NCBI GenBank assembly: GCA_018883705.1
Contig: JAHLFQ010000036.1
Coordinates: forward strand, 1 to 28,247
Length of the DNA stretch: 28,247 nt
Direction of reading: 5' to 3'
From: Candidatus Cellulosilyticum pullistercoris
Lineage (GTDB): Bacteria > Bacillota > Clostridia > Lachnospirales > Cellulosilyticaceae
Shown: positions 15,137 to 23,606 of the stretch, in pieces
How the letters are laid out: each line of letters opens with the position of its first letter
Position numbering within the stretch: the stretch's first letter is position 1
The notes under the pieces: model-generated
The model's input: only the letters and a program-made list of their open reading frames with translations
What the model was told of the DNA's origin: nothing
The model's database searches: none
Program-made: the position numbers and the translations under genes

Positions 15137-16501
15137 ATGGGGTTTAGCAATAATTTTGTATGGGGAGTAGCAACTTCTTCTTATCAGATAGAAGGAGCAG
15201 CGTATGAAGATGGTAAAGGACTTTCTATCTGGGATGTTTATTGTACTCAACCAGATAGAATATTTGAAGGGCATCATGGAGAAGTAGCATGTGATCATTA
15301 TCACCGCTACAAAGAAGATGTGCAACTCATGAAAGAAATGGGTATTAAAGCCTATCGCTTCTCTATTTCTTGGCCAAGAGTATTACCAAAAGGTATAGGA
15401 GAAGTAAATAAAGCAGGGCTTGATTTTTATGACAAATTAGTAGATGCTTTAATTGAAGCGAACATTGAGCCTTACGTAACTTTATTTCATTGGGATTTAC
15501 CATATGAGCTTCATAAAAGAGGAGGCTGGATGAATCCAGATAGTCCAAGTTGGTTTGCCGAGTATACAAAAGTAGTAGTAGAAAGATTATCAGATCGTGT
15601 TAAAAACTTTATTACTTTCAATGAACCACAATGTTTTATTGGGTTTGGGTATTCGCAAGGAAGGCATGCACCAGGGCTTAAACAATCTGTTCGTGATACA
15701 TTAGCTATGGCACATAATGTACTACTTGCTCATGGTTATAGTGTAAAAACTATCCGTAAGTATGCAAAAGGTGAAGTAAAAATAGGTTTTGCACCAACAG
15801 GTTCTATGAATTATCCATGTTCAGAAAGAAAAGAAGATATTGAAGCAGCAAGACATTCTATTTTTGATATGCCTAAAGAAATAAGAGAAGATTGGGCTTG
15901 GAATGTGACATGGTGGAGCGATCCTATATTTTGGGGACATTATCCACAAGATGGTCTTAAGCTATTTAAAGATTATTTACCAAAAATTAACGAAGGTGAT
16001 ATGGAAATTATTTCTCAGCCCATTGATTTTTTAGGACAAAATATCTATACAGGAAAAGAAGTTAAGGCAGATGAAAATGGAGAAGCTATTTATCTGACTA
16101 GAAATGAAGGCTCACCTAAAACAGCTCTTAGTTGGCCCATTACGCCAAAGGCTCTTTATTGGGGACCACGCTTCCTTTATGAGCGTTATAAAAAACCTAT
16201 TTACATCACAGAGAACGGACTTTCTTGTCATGATGTGATATCAGTAGATGGCCAAGTGCATGATCCTAACCGTATTGATTTCTTACATCGTTATTTAAGA
16301 GAATTTAAACGTGCAGCAGAAGATGGTATAGAGGTAGCGGGCTATTTCCAATGGTCACTTCTTGATAACTTTGAATGGCATAGTGGTTATGCAGAACGCT
16401 TTGGTATTGTGTTTGTAGACTACCAAAATCAGAAGAGAATTATTAAAGATTCTGGTTACTGGTATAAATCTGTTATCGAAACGAATGGGGAAATATTATA
16501 A
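15137..16501 (+). CDS. GH1 beta-glucosidase or 6-phospho-beta-glucosidase family enzyme
   Basis: This 454-residue GH1 retaining glycosidase has the N-terminal signature FVWGVATSSYQIEGA, acid/base E163 in FNEP, nucleophile E359 in YITENGLSC, and the aglycone-side QWSLLDNFEWHSGYAERFG. The final motif has E and W before the SGY segment, as in unphosphorylated beta-glucosidases, and there is no phosphotransferase system nearby, so a simple beta-glucosidase is favoured over a 6-phospho enzyme. ATG 15137 is used because AGGAGG lies eight bases upstream; GTG 15131 would overlap the spacer. It starts 46 bases after the phosphorylase and probably hydrolyses disaccharides that phosphorolysis leaves. 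No signal peptide, so cytoplasmic. A terminator follows. Confidence 0.92.
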   Translation: MGFSNNFVWGVATSSYQIEGAAYEDGKGLSIWDVYCTQPDRIFEGHHGEVACDHYHRYKEDVQLMKEMGIKAYRFSISWPRVLPKGIGEVNKAGLDFYDKLVDALIEANIEPYVTLFHWDLPYELHKRGGWMNPDSPSWFAEYTKVVVERLSDRVKNFITFNEPQCFIGFGYSQGRHAPGLKQSVRDTLAMAHNVLLAHGYSVKTIRKYAKGEVKIGFAPTGSMNYPCSERKEDIEAARHSIFDMPKEIREDWAWNVTWWSDPIFWGHYPQDGLKLFKDYLPKINEGDMEIISQPIDFLGQNIYTGKEVKADENGEAIYLTRNEGSPKTALSWPITPKALYWGPRFLYERYKKPIYITENGLSCHDVISVDGQVHDPNRIDFLHRYLREFKRAAEDGIEVAGYFQWSLLDNFEWHSGYAERFGIVFVDYQNQKRIIKDSGYWYKSVIETNGEIL

Positions 16502-16526
16502 GTTTCCTTATATTTTGTTGGTATGT

Positions 16527-16564
16527 AAAACGTGCTCTAGAATTTCTTCTAGAGCACGTTTTTT
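16527..16564 (+). terminator. Rho-independent terminator after GH1 gene
   Basis: AACGTGCTCTAGAA (16529-16542) and TTCTAGAGCACGTT (16547-16560) form a perfect 14-bp stem with a 4-base loop and a T-run to 16564. The A-run before it allows some activity on the other strand. It separates the phosphorylase operon from the transporter operon. Confidence 0.92.
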
Positions 16565-16603
16565 ATATTCTACTAGTTAGAGATTAGAATGAGTAGTAAA
16601 ATT

Positions 16604-16659
16604 TAGACACCTAATACAAAAAATGAGGCATTATGGTGAATAAATTAGTGAATTATAAT
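16604..16659 (+). promoter_or_regulatory. Transporter operon promoter with shared 31-bp upstream element
   Basis: The element 16604-16634 (TAGACACCTAA..., AAAAAATG, CATTAT) is the second copy of the one at 11871. Again 19 bases separate it from the -10 box, here the consensus TATAAT (16654-16659), followed by AAAG. The -35 position reads TTATGG, far from consensus. Identical geometry at both promoters argues for one activator controlling both operons. Confidence 0.7.
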
Positions 16660-16702
16660 AAAGGTATAGAGAAGATATATAAATTAAGGGAGGAGGACGG
16701 CG

Positions 16703-17656
16703 ATGATGCAGTTAGCAAATCAAGAGATAGCTTTTTTTAAAAAAAATAAAGAAAGTAAATTTCAGAAAATCTTAAGTCAAAAATATTTACAGCTCATGGT
16801 ATTACCAGGCATCATTTGGATGATTATTTTTAACTACATTCCTATGACAGGAATTATAATTGCTTTTAAAAATTTCAAGATAACAAAGCCGATTTCAGCG
16901 GCGCCATGGGTGGGATTGGAACACTTTAGAGAGTTATTTAATGATCCAAACTTTGGAAGTATTATGATTAATACTTTGGGAATTAGCCTTCTGAAGCTAA
17001 TAATAGGATTCCCATTACCTATTCTTTTTGCCATCTTACTTAATGAGGTACGCAAAGCTAAGTTCAAAAAAGCAGTGCAAACGATATCTTATCTCCCACA
17101 TTTTATTTCTTGGGTAGTACTTGGTGGTCTATTAATTACTTGGCTTAGTGAAACAGGAATGATTAATGAGGTACTTGTTAGTTTAGGTATTATTAAACAC
17201 CCAATAGCTTTCTTAGCAGATCCCAAATATTTCTGGGGACTTACAGTTATTTCAGATACATGGAAAGAATTAGGGTGGTCTGCCATTATTTATCTTGCAG
17301 CTATCTCAGGTATTGACCAACAAATGTATGAAGCTGCTACTGTAGATGGTGCAAATAAATTTCAAAAAATCATAAATATTACTCTCCCAGCTATTAAAGG
17401 AACAATTGCTATTATGTTTATTTTAGCAGTAGCTAATATGCTTAGCTCAAACTTTGATCAAATTTTCATACTAAAAAATGTACTTAATGCATCAAGCAGT
17501 GAAGTTATTGATACATATGTTTATCAAATGGGTATGAGATCAGGTAGATATTCTTATGCAACAGCTGTCGGATTATTTAAATCAATTATTGCTATGATTC
17601 TACTTGTAACAGCCAACTTTACAACAAAGAAACTGCAAGGAAGATCATTATTCTAA
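16703..17656 (+). CDS. ABC sugar transporter permease, LplB type
   Basis: This 317-residue membrane protein belongs to the binding-protein-dependent permease family (LplB/YtcP-like group). A short basic N-terminus is followed by TM1 (about 33-55, LMVLPGIIWMIIFNYIPM) and five further helices. The coupling EAA loop reads EAATVDGANKFQKIINITLP. The group imports oligosaccharides and is partnered by LplC-type permeases and large lipoprotein binding proteins, as here. GGAGGAGG lies about seven bases before ATG 16703; ATG 16706 is equally possible. It is the first gene of its operon, 14 bases before the second permease. No ATPase gene is present, so a shared MsmX-like ATPase elsewhere is expected. 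Confidence 0.9.
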   Translation: MMQLANQEIAFFKKNKESKFQKILSQKYLQLMVLPGIIWMIIFNYIPMTGIIIAFKNFKITKPISAAPWVGLEHFRELFNDPNFGSIMINTLGISLLKLIIGFPLPILFAILLNEVRKAKFKKAVQTISYLPHFISWVVLGGLLITWLSETGMINEVLVSLGIIKHPIAFLADPKYFWGLTVISDTWKELGWSAIIYLAAISGIDQQMYEAATVDGANKFQKIINITLPAIKGTIAIMFILAVANMLSSNFDQIFILKNVLNASSSEVIDTYVYQMGMRSGRYSYATAVGLFKSIIAMILLVTANFTTKKLQGRSLF

Positions 17657-17669
17657 GGAGGGGAGAAAA

Positions 17670-18569
17670 GTGCGATTAAAGAAAACTAATTGGAGACAGC
17701 AAAGAACTAACGGTGAAATCGTTTTTGATTGGTTTAATATGATTCTAATGACTGCTATTTGCTTTGTGACACTTTATCCCATCTGGTATATTATAGTAAA
17801 TTCTCTCAATGAAGGAGCAGATGCTATGTTAGGTGGGATCTTCTGGTGGCCAAGAAAATTTACTTTCGATAATTATAAAGCAGTTTTTCAAAATAGTGGT
17901 GTATTACAGGCTTTTGGGGTAACCATTCTTAGAACTTTAGTAGGAGTAATAACTAATGTGTTTTTCACAGCTATGGTAGCTTATCCATTATCAAAAAGCT
18001 ATTTAGTAGGAAGAAAGTTTTATATGGCTATGGGAACAATCACTATGTTCTTTAGTGGAGGGCTTATTCCAACCTTCTTACTTTATAAAAATATAAATTT
18101 ATTAAATAGCTTTTGGGTTTATATCATTCCAAGTCTATTTAACTTCTTTAACTTAATTATTTTTGTTAACTTCTTTAGAGAGATACCAAGTGCACTTGAA
18201 GAATCAGCTTCAATTGATGGCGCTACAGATTGGAAAATTTTTATTAGAATTATCTTGCCACTATCAAAGCCAGTGCTTGCAACAATTGCACTATTTACAG
18301 GGGTATATCACTGGAATGATTACTTTGCAGGAGTGATTTTTGTAAACGATCCAGATTTACAACCTATTCAAACTTTCTTATATAGAATTGTAGCTGAAAG
18401 TGGCTCAACACAAATGATGGCAACAGCAGGTAACATTACAAGATCAACCACATCTTTATCTATTAAGCTTGCAACGATGGTAGTCACTACATTACCAATT
18501 GTATGTGTTTATCCATTTCTCCAAAAATACTTTGTTAAAGGTATGATGGTTGGAGCGGTTAAGGAGTAA
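17670..18569 (+). CDS. ABC sugar transporter permease, LplC type
   Basis: This 299-residue protein is the second membrane subunit, with six predicted helices starting at about 24-46 (MILMTAICFVTLYPIWYIIV). The coupling loop reads EESASIDGATDWKIFIRIILPLSKP, and the protein ends MMVGAVKE, the characteristic C-terminus of this permease group. The start is GTG 17670 with AAGGAGGGG just upstream, overlapping the previous stop codon. It pairs with the LplB-type permease to form the translocation channel for the substrate delivered by the lipoprotein at 18619. Confidence 0.9.
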   Translation: MRLKKTNWRQQRTNGEIVFDWFNMILMTAICFVTLYPIWYIIVNSLNEGADAMLGGIFWWPRKFTFDNYKAVFQNSGVLQAFGVTILRTLVGVITNVFFTAMVAYPLSKSYLVGRKFYMAMGTITMFFSGGLIPTFLLYKNINLLNSFWVYIIPSLFNFFNLIIFVNFFREIPSALEESASIDGATDWKIFIRIILPLSKPVLATIALFTGVYHWNDYFAGVIFVNDPDLQPIQTFLYRIVAESGSTQMMATAGNITRSTTSLSIKLATMVVTTLPIVCVYPFLQKYFVKGMMVGAVKE

Positions 18570-18618
18570 TAAAATTAATTCAAAGGTTCTAATTATAATA
18601 CATAAGGGGGATTATAGT

Positions 18619-20268
18619 ATGAATAAAAGATTTAAAAGAATTTTTGGAATGACTATGGCAGGTATGCTAATAACTTCAGTTGTAGGTTGTAGCTCTGTTA
18701 AAACACAGGATAAAGAAATCATGTCAGAATCAAGTGCAGGCATTGAGCTTTCAGCAGACGAACCGGGCTGGCAAAGAAATAGTGATGATAAAGTAGATTT
18801 ACAATGGTATATTAACTTCTCGTGGTTTACAACCCCATGGGGAGAAGATATCACTTCTCAAAAGATTACAGAAGAAACAGGAATTAATGTAGAGTTTATA
18901 GTACCAGCTGGTAATGAAGCAGAGAAACTGAATACAATGATTGCTTCAGATACACTTCCGGATATTCTAACGCTTGGTTGGTGGGAAGGCCAAATTGCTG
19001 AAATGATTGATAGTGATATGGTATATGCTCTTAATGAATTAGCTGACCAATATGATCCATACTTTTTTAAAGTAGCAGATGAAGCACGTTTAGATTGGTA
19101 TAAACAAGAAGATGGTAATGTTTATGGTTATCCTAACTCATCTTATACACCATCAGATTATGAAAAATATGATAACATTGCATCAAATAATACTTTTTTA
19201 GTAAGAAAAGATATATATGAAGCAATAGGTAGTCCAGATATGAGTACACCAGAAGGATTTTTAGCTGCACTTAAAAAAGCACAAGAAATGTTCCCAGAAG
19301 TAAATGGTCAACCACTTATTCCAATTGGTTTTGATGAATTTACTGAAACAGGTAACTTCTCACTAGAAAAATACTTACAAGATTTTTTAGCAGTGCCATA
19401 TGAAAAAGATGGTAAATTATATGATAGAACAACAGATCCAGACTATATCGAATGGTTAAAAGTATTTAATGAAATAAGTCGAGAAGGTCTACTTGCAAAT
19501 GACGTCTTTGTAGATAAACGTTCTCAAATGGAAGAAAAAATGGCTCAAGGTCGTTATTTTGCAATGCTTTACCAAAGAACAGATATAGCAACACAACAAA
19601 AAATTCTCTACAACAATGATCCAAACAGTATTTATATAGCAATAGACGGTCCAAAAAATGCAAACGGTGATGATCATACATTACCAGGCGGCGGTATTCA
19701 AGGTTGGACAGTTACAATGATTTCTAAAAACTGTGAAAGGCCAGACCGTGCTATTGAATTTATGAGTTATTTAATGAGTGAACATGGACAAAAAATGGTA
19801 CTTTTAGGACCAGAAGGTGAAACCTATGACATGGTAGACGGTAAACCAGTTGTAAAACCAGAAGTAAATGAACTTCTTCAAACTGATCGTGTAGCATACG
19901 ATAGAAAATATGGTGGATCTGATACATTCTGGATGTTCCAAGACCTTGCTATGCAAGCTCAATGGGCAGAAGGAGCAAAAGAACCACTTAAACAATTAGA
20001 AGAATGGACATATCCATATACAAAGTTCTTATCTCAATATGATGGACTTACTCCAGCAATTGGTTCAGAAGAAGAAATTATAGATTTAAAAGTAGGAAGA
20101 TTATGGGGTGAGACACTTCCAAAATTATTGCTTGCTCAATCAGAAGCAGAGTTTGATGAAATCTTTAACAAATTCGTTGCAGATCGTGATGCACTAGGCT
20201 TTGATAAACTTCTAGCTGTTAAACAAACTATTATGGAAAAAAATAAAGCTAAATTAGGATTAGAATAA
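18619..20268 (+). CDS. Lipoprotein oligosaccharide-binding protein, LplA/YtcQ type
   Basis: This 549-residue extracellular solute-binding protein is anchored as a lipoprotein: basic MNKRFKRIF, a hydrophobic stretch and the lipobox SVVGC with the lipidated Cys at 24. The mature part contains ITEETGINVEF, SDTLPDILTLGWW and GIQGWTV, typical of the large (about 500-residue) binding proteins that go with LplB/LplC permeases and YesMN regulators. ATG 18619 follows AAGGGGG; an in-frame start at 18550 would overlap the permease gene and spoil the signal peptide. Trp and Tyr are common in the sequence, as expected for sugar stacking. The ligand is probably a beta-gluco-oligosaccharide, inferred from the enzymes alongside. 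Confidence 0.9.
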   Translation: MNKRFKRIFGMTMAGMLITSVVGCSSVKTQDKEIMSESSAGIELSADEPGWQRNSDDKVDLQWYINFSWFTTPWGEDITSQKITEETGINVEFIVPAGNEAEKLNTMIASDTLPDILTLGWWEGQIAEMIDSDMVYALNELADQYDPYFFKVADEARLDWYKQEDGNVYGYPNSSYTPSDYEKYDNIASNNTFLVRKDIYEAIGSPDMSTPEGFLAALKKAQEMFPEVNGQPLIPIGFDEFTETGNFSLEKYLQDFLAVPYEKDGKLYDRTTDPDYIEWLKVFNEISREGLLANDVFVDKRSQMEEKMAQGRYFAMLYQRTDIATQQKILYNNDPNSIYIAIDGPKNANGDDHTLPGGGIQGWTVTMISKNCERPDRAIEFMSYLMSEHGQKMVLLGPEGETYDMVDGKPVVKPEVNELLQTDRVAYDRKYGGSDTFWMFQDLAMQAQWAEGAKEPLKQLEEWTYPYTKFLSQYDGLTPAIGSEEEIIDLKVGRLWGETLPKLLLAQSEAEFDEIFNKFVADRDALGFDKLLAVKQTIMEKNKAKLGLE

Positions 20269-20281
20269 CTAGAATTCATTC

Positions 20282-20315
20282 AGCCTGGGCCTATCTGTTG
20301 GCTCGGGCTATTTTT
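20282..20315 (+). terminator. Weak intra-operon terminator between binding protein and GH30 gene
   Basis: AGCCTGGGCC (20282-20291) pairs with GGCTCGGGCT (20300-20309) through ten base pairs, two of them G-U, with an 8-base loop and ATTTTT after it. Only 61 bases separate the genes, and the GH30 ribosome binding site AAAGGAGAG begins two bases after the T-run. No separate promoter is visible, so partial read-through probably sets a lower GH30 level. Confidence 0.75.
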
Positions 20316-20329
20316 GAAAGGAGAGAAAT

Positions 20330-21670
20330 ATGAGTCTTAGAATTATTACAACTAACGAGAATACCAATATGTATTTACAAGAAATGACTAGTCTTCCTTT
20401 TTTAAATGAAACAGATGTTGCTATGGAAGTAATAAATGTTTATCCAGAAGTAACCTATCAAACTATTGTAGGTTTTGGAGGCGCTTTTACAGAAGCAACA
20501 GCCTATAACATTTTAAGATTACCGGAAGAAAAGCAAGCTGAACTTATAAAAGATTACTTTGGAGAAGAAGGGATTGGGTATAACTTATGTCGCATGCATA
20601 TCAATAGCTGTGATTTTGCTCTGGATAACTACGCCTACGTAGACAATGAAAAGGATACGGAGTTTGCTACCTTTAGTATTGAAAGAGATAGAAAATACAT
20701 TATCCCTATTATCAAGAAAGCACAAGAAATAAGTAAAGAATCTATTAGCTTTTTGGCATCACCTTGGAGTCCGCCAGGATTTATGAAAACCACAGGTGAA
20801 ATGAATCATGGTGGTAAATTGAAACCAGAATATCGAACAGCTTGGGCAAGATATATTGCTAAGTACATTAAAACTTATAAAGAAGAAGGCATAGAAATTT
20901 CTAGGATTACAGTACAAAATGAACCAGAAGCTATTCAAACCTGGGATTCTTGCATTTATACAGCAGAAGATGAGATGATTTTTGTAAGAGATTACCTAGG
21001 GCCAATTTTTGAAGAAGAAGGTTTACAAGACGTAAAAATCTTTATTTGGGATCATAATAAAGAGCGACTTTATGAACGTACTAGAGATGTAGTTAAAGAT
21101 GAAAAAGCCAATCAATATGTGGCAGGTGTAGGTTTTCACTGGTATACGGGAGACCATTTCGAAGCGATTCAAATGGTAAGAGAGCGTTATCCAGAAAAAG
21201 AGTTACTTTTTACTGAAGGGTGTGTAGAGTATAGTCGTTTTGCTGAAGCTAATGCGATTCAAAAAGCACATATGTATGCTCATGATATCATTGGCAATTT
21301 TAATGCAGGAATGAATGGCTATATTGATTGGAATATGGTGCTTGATTATAAAGGAGGGCCAAACCATGTAGGGAATTTCTGTGATGCACCAATAATGTGT
21401 AGTGAAACAAAAGATAGTTATGAAAAACGCTTAACTTTTTATTATATTGGTCATTTCAGTAAATATATTAAGAAAGGTGCTAAACGCATAGCAACAACCA
21501 AATATACAGCTGATTTAGATGTAGTTGGGTTTATGAATCCAGATGGTGAAAAGATAATTGTTGTATTAAATAGAACGGCAGTAGCAAAGCATATTGCCCT
21601 AAGAGAAGAAAAAAGATATGTAGATTTAGAAATTGCACCAGAAGCGATTTATACACTTATTTACAATTAA
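20330..21670 (+). CDS. GH30 beta-glycosidase (beta-glucosidase or beta-1,6-glucanase group)
   Basis: The 446-residue protein is a GH30 enzyme: QTIVGFGGAFTEA at the N-terminus, FLASPWSPPGFMKT, acid/base E198 in TVQNEPEA, nucleophile E296 in LLFTEGCVEY, and a short C-terminal beta-domain. FGGAFTEA and SPWSPPGFMK favour the glucosylceramidase/beta-glucosidase and beta-1,6-glucanase subfamilies over the xylanase ones. No signal peptide is present, so it works on imported oligosaccharides, plausibly removing beta-1,6-linked glucose that blocks the phosphorylase. It follows the transporter genes beyond a weak terminator. Its exact subfamily cannot be fixed by eye; a fucosidase or xylosidase activity, known in other GH30 groups, is less likely. 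Confidence 0.85.
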   Translation: MSLRIITTNENTNMYLQEMTSLPFLNETDVAMEVINVYPEVTYQTIVGFGGAFTEATAYNILRLPEEKQAELIKDYFGEEGIGYNLCRMHINSCDFALDNYAYVDNEKDTEFATFSIERDRKYIIPIIKKAQEISKESISFLASPWSPPGFMKTTGEMNHGGKLKPEYRTAWARYIAKYIKTYKEEGIEISRITVQNEPEAIQTWDSCIYTAEDEMIFVRDYLGPIFEEEGLQDVKIFIWDHNKERLYERTRDVVKDEKANQYVAGVGFHWYTGDHFEAIQMVRERYPEKELLFTEGCVEYSRFAEANAIQKAHMYAHDIIGNFNAGMNGYIDWNMVLDYKGGPNHVGNFCDAPIMCSETKDSYEKRLTFYYIGHFSKYIKKGAKRIATTKYTADLDVVGFMNPDGEKIIVVLNRTAVAKHIALREEKRYVDLEIAPEAIYTLIYN

Positions 21671-21762
21671 AAATAAGTAACTACGGAGGATGAACTAGTA
21701 AGTAGACTTGAAATTTGCTATTATAACGACATGAAATAGTTTATTTTAATAGAACAGCTTAT

Positions 21763-21768
21763 TATAAT
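21763..21768 (+). promoter_or_regulatory. Candidate -10 box for the kinase/regulator pair
   Basis: TATAAT lies 33 bases before the kinase start, but no good -35 box is present 16-18 bases upstream, and the shared 31-bp element of the two sugar operons is not recognisable here. The pair may be expressed at a low constant level. The rest of 21671-21800 shows nothing else. Confidence 0.35.
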
Positions 21769-21800
21769 AGTTAACTTCATAATGAAAAGGAGGAGAATAA

Positions 21801-23594
21801 ATGTATTCATTAAAGTATAAATTAATGAGCTTTTTATCATCAATGAAGATAAGGCATAAAATTTTACTATTAAATATACTTATTCTCCTTGTACCTATTA
21901 TTCTACTTGCTATGGGAAGTATTGAGTACTATCAAACGATACAAATCAAGGAGCAAATAGATAGCGTAGAAAGTGAACTTAATGAAGCCTCTACTCATCT
22001 TATAAATAGTACAGAAATTTGCAATATGGCGATGCAAACTATACTTTTAAATAGTGAAGTAGAAAAGTTTGTTGGTCAACTTATGGAGGATACAGAACTT
22101 TCTATTCATCAAATTATAAAGTTTAATAATACAGAAGTAAAAGCTATAGAACGTTTAGTGAATACTAATCCTTATATACATAGCATAAGATTTTATCTAG
22201 ATAAGGAGATTCTAGAACTAGCACCTGTTATCTATAGAGCTAGTCGCTTTAACAAACAAGAATTGATTAAAGAAGCAGAGATGGGAATGTGGTATTTTGA
22301 AGAAGTAGATAATATTTCCGCCATACAAAAGGTGGCTACTTATCAAGAACCATTAGGTACCTTAATTTCTCCTTATTTAGATATAAAAAGACAACAAATT
22401 GGAATTGTAGAAGTAGCCATACCTATGAAAATGATGTTTCCTCTAATGTATGAAACAACAGAGGAGGAAGTGATGTATTTTATAGATAAGCAACATAGAA
22501 TTTATCAGGATCAACAATCTGAAATCAAGAAGTGGCAGCTTGATGAAGAAATAATACTACAACTTATAGATGATGAAGAAGCTATTAAAGTGACAGAATT
22601 AGGGCATGAACAGGTAGTTGTTGGCTATAAGTCAATAAAAAATATTGGTGGTTATATCATAAAAATACATTCGCTAGAAAAGGTTTTTAAGCAGATGGAT
22701 TTTTTAAGAGTCATGGTAACGTTTGGGGTAGCATTTCTTGTACTACTTATTACATTGCTTATTAATAAAAGTACTCATATTGTTTTTAAAAACTTTTATA
22801 AAGTCTTAGATGCCATTCAAGAAATTCAAAAAGGTAATTTAGATATTAAGATTGATGATTTTGGCAAAGGTGAAATTGGTGATTTAGGAAGAAATATACA
22901 GACTATGGCACGTAGTATTAAAGAGCTAATGGAAGATAAGGTAAATCGTCAAACTTTGATTAAAGACTCGGAAATTAGAGCATTACAAAATCAAATTAAT
23001 GCTCATTTTATTTATAATGTACTAGAATCTATTAAGATGATGGCTGAAATAGAAGGATCATTTGATATATCAGATGCGATTACTTCCCTTGGAAATCTTC
23101 TTAGATATAGTATGAAATGGAAGTCTCCTACCATAAAAGTAAAAGATGAAATTAATTATATTGAAGATTATATCGCTCTTTTAAATTTACGTTATGACTA
23201 TAAAATTATATTAAATATCATGCTTCCAGAGCGTATTCTAGAGCAAGTAATCCCTAAGATGTGTATTCAACCTATAGTAGAAAATGCTATTAAGCATGGC
23301 ATTGAAGAGTTAGCAGAGGATACAATAATCCTTATCAAAGGAAAAATGTTAGAAAACTATTTTTTAATAGAAGTAACTGATTCAGGAATAGGTATGAATG
23401 AGGAACAAGTTGAAAAGCTCAGGATGAAGATAAGAGGAGAATTAGTAGAAGAAAAACAATCTTCAAATGGTATTGGTCTTAAAAATGTACAAGATCGTAT
23501 CGCTCTTTGTTTTGGATCGGAGTATGGCTTAGAAGTTGTTTCAAAAGAAAGATGTTTTACTAAAATCATTATTAAAATACCATATAGCAATTAA
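21801..23594 (+). CDS. YesM-type sensor histidine kinase
   Basis: This 597-residue membrane kinase of the His_kinase/HATPase (LytS/YesM) group has TM1 at about 23-43 (LLLNILILLVPIILLAMGS). An external sensor of about 250 residues (likely Cache-type) precedes TM2 (about 304-321, VTFGVAFLVLLITLLI), a HAMP segment, and the kinase core with phosphoacceptor H402 in NQINAHFIYNVLESIK. The ATP-binding N box is QPIVENAIKHGIEE and the G boxes are DSGIGMN and GIGLKNV. It probably senses an external sugar, alone or through the neighbouring binding protein, and phosphorylates the regulator 12 bases downstream. GGAGGAG lies about seven bases before ATG 21801. Confidence 0.92.
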   Translation: MYSLKYKLMSFLSSMKIRHKILLLNILILLVPIILLAMGSIEYYQTIQIKEQIDSVESELNEASTHLINSTEICNMAMQTILLNSEVEKFVGQLMEDTELSIHQIIKFNNTEVKAIERLVNTNPYIHSIRFYLDKEILELAPVIYRASRFNKQELIKEAEMGMWYFEEVDNISAIQKVATYQEPLGTLISPYLDIKRQQIGIVEVAIPMKMMFPLMYETTEEEVMYFIDKQHRIYQDQQSEIKKWQLDEEIILQLIDDEEAIKVTELGHEQVVVGYKSIKNIGGYIIKIHSLEKVFKQMDFLRVMVTFGVAFLVLLITLLINKSTHIVFKNFYKVLDAIQEIQKGNLDIKIDDFGKGEIGDLGRNIQTMARSIKELMEDKVNRQTLIKDSEIRALQNQINAHFIYNVLESIKMMAEIEGSFDISDAITSLGNLLRYSMKWKSPTIKVKDEINYIEDYIALLNLRYDYKIILNIMLPERILEQVIPKMCIQPIVENAIKHGIEELAEDTIILIKGKMLENYFLIEVTDSGIGMNEEQVEKLRMKIRGELVEEKQSSNGIGLKNVQDRIALCFGSEYGLEVVSKERCFTKIIIKIPYSN

Positions 23595-23606
23595 GGAGGG
23601 GAAAAG

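Noticed and set aside
18550..18618. Upstream in-frame start for the binding protein
   Set aside because: It overlaps the permease gene, would bury the lipoprotein signal peptide behind 23 residues, and the ATG at 18619 has a proper ribosome binding site.
21713..21743. Third copy of the 31-bp sugar-operon element before the kinase gene
   Set aside because: When placed at the same distance from TATAAT only 13 of 31 bases match, close to chance for AT-rich DNA.
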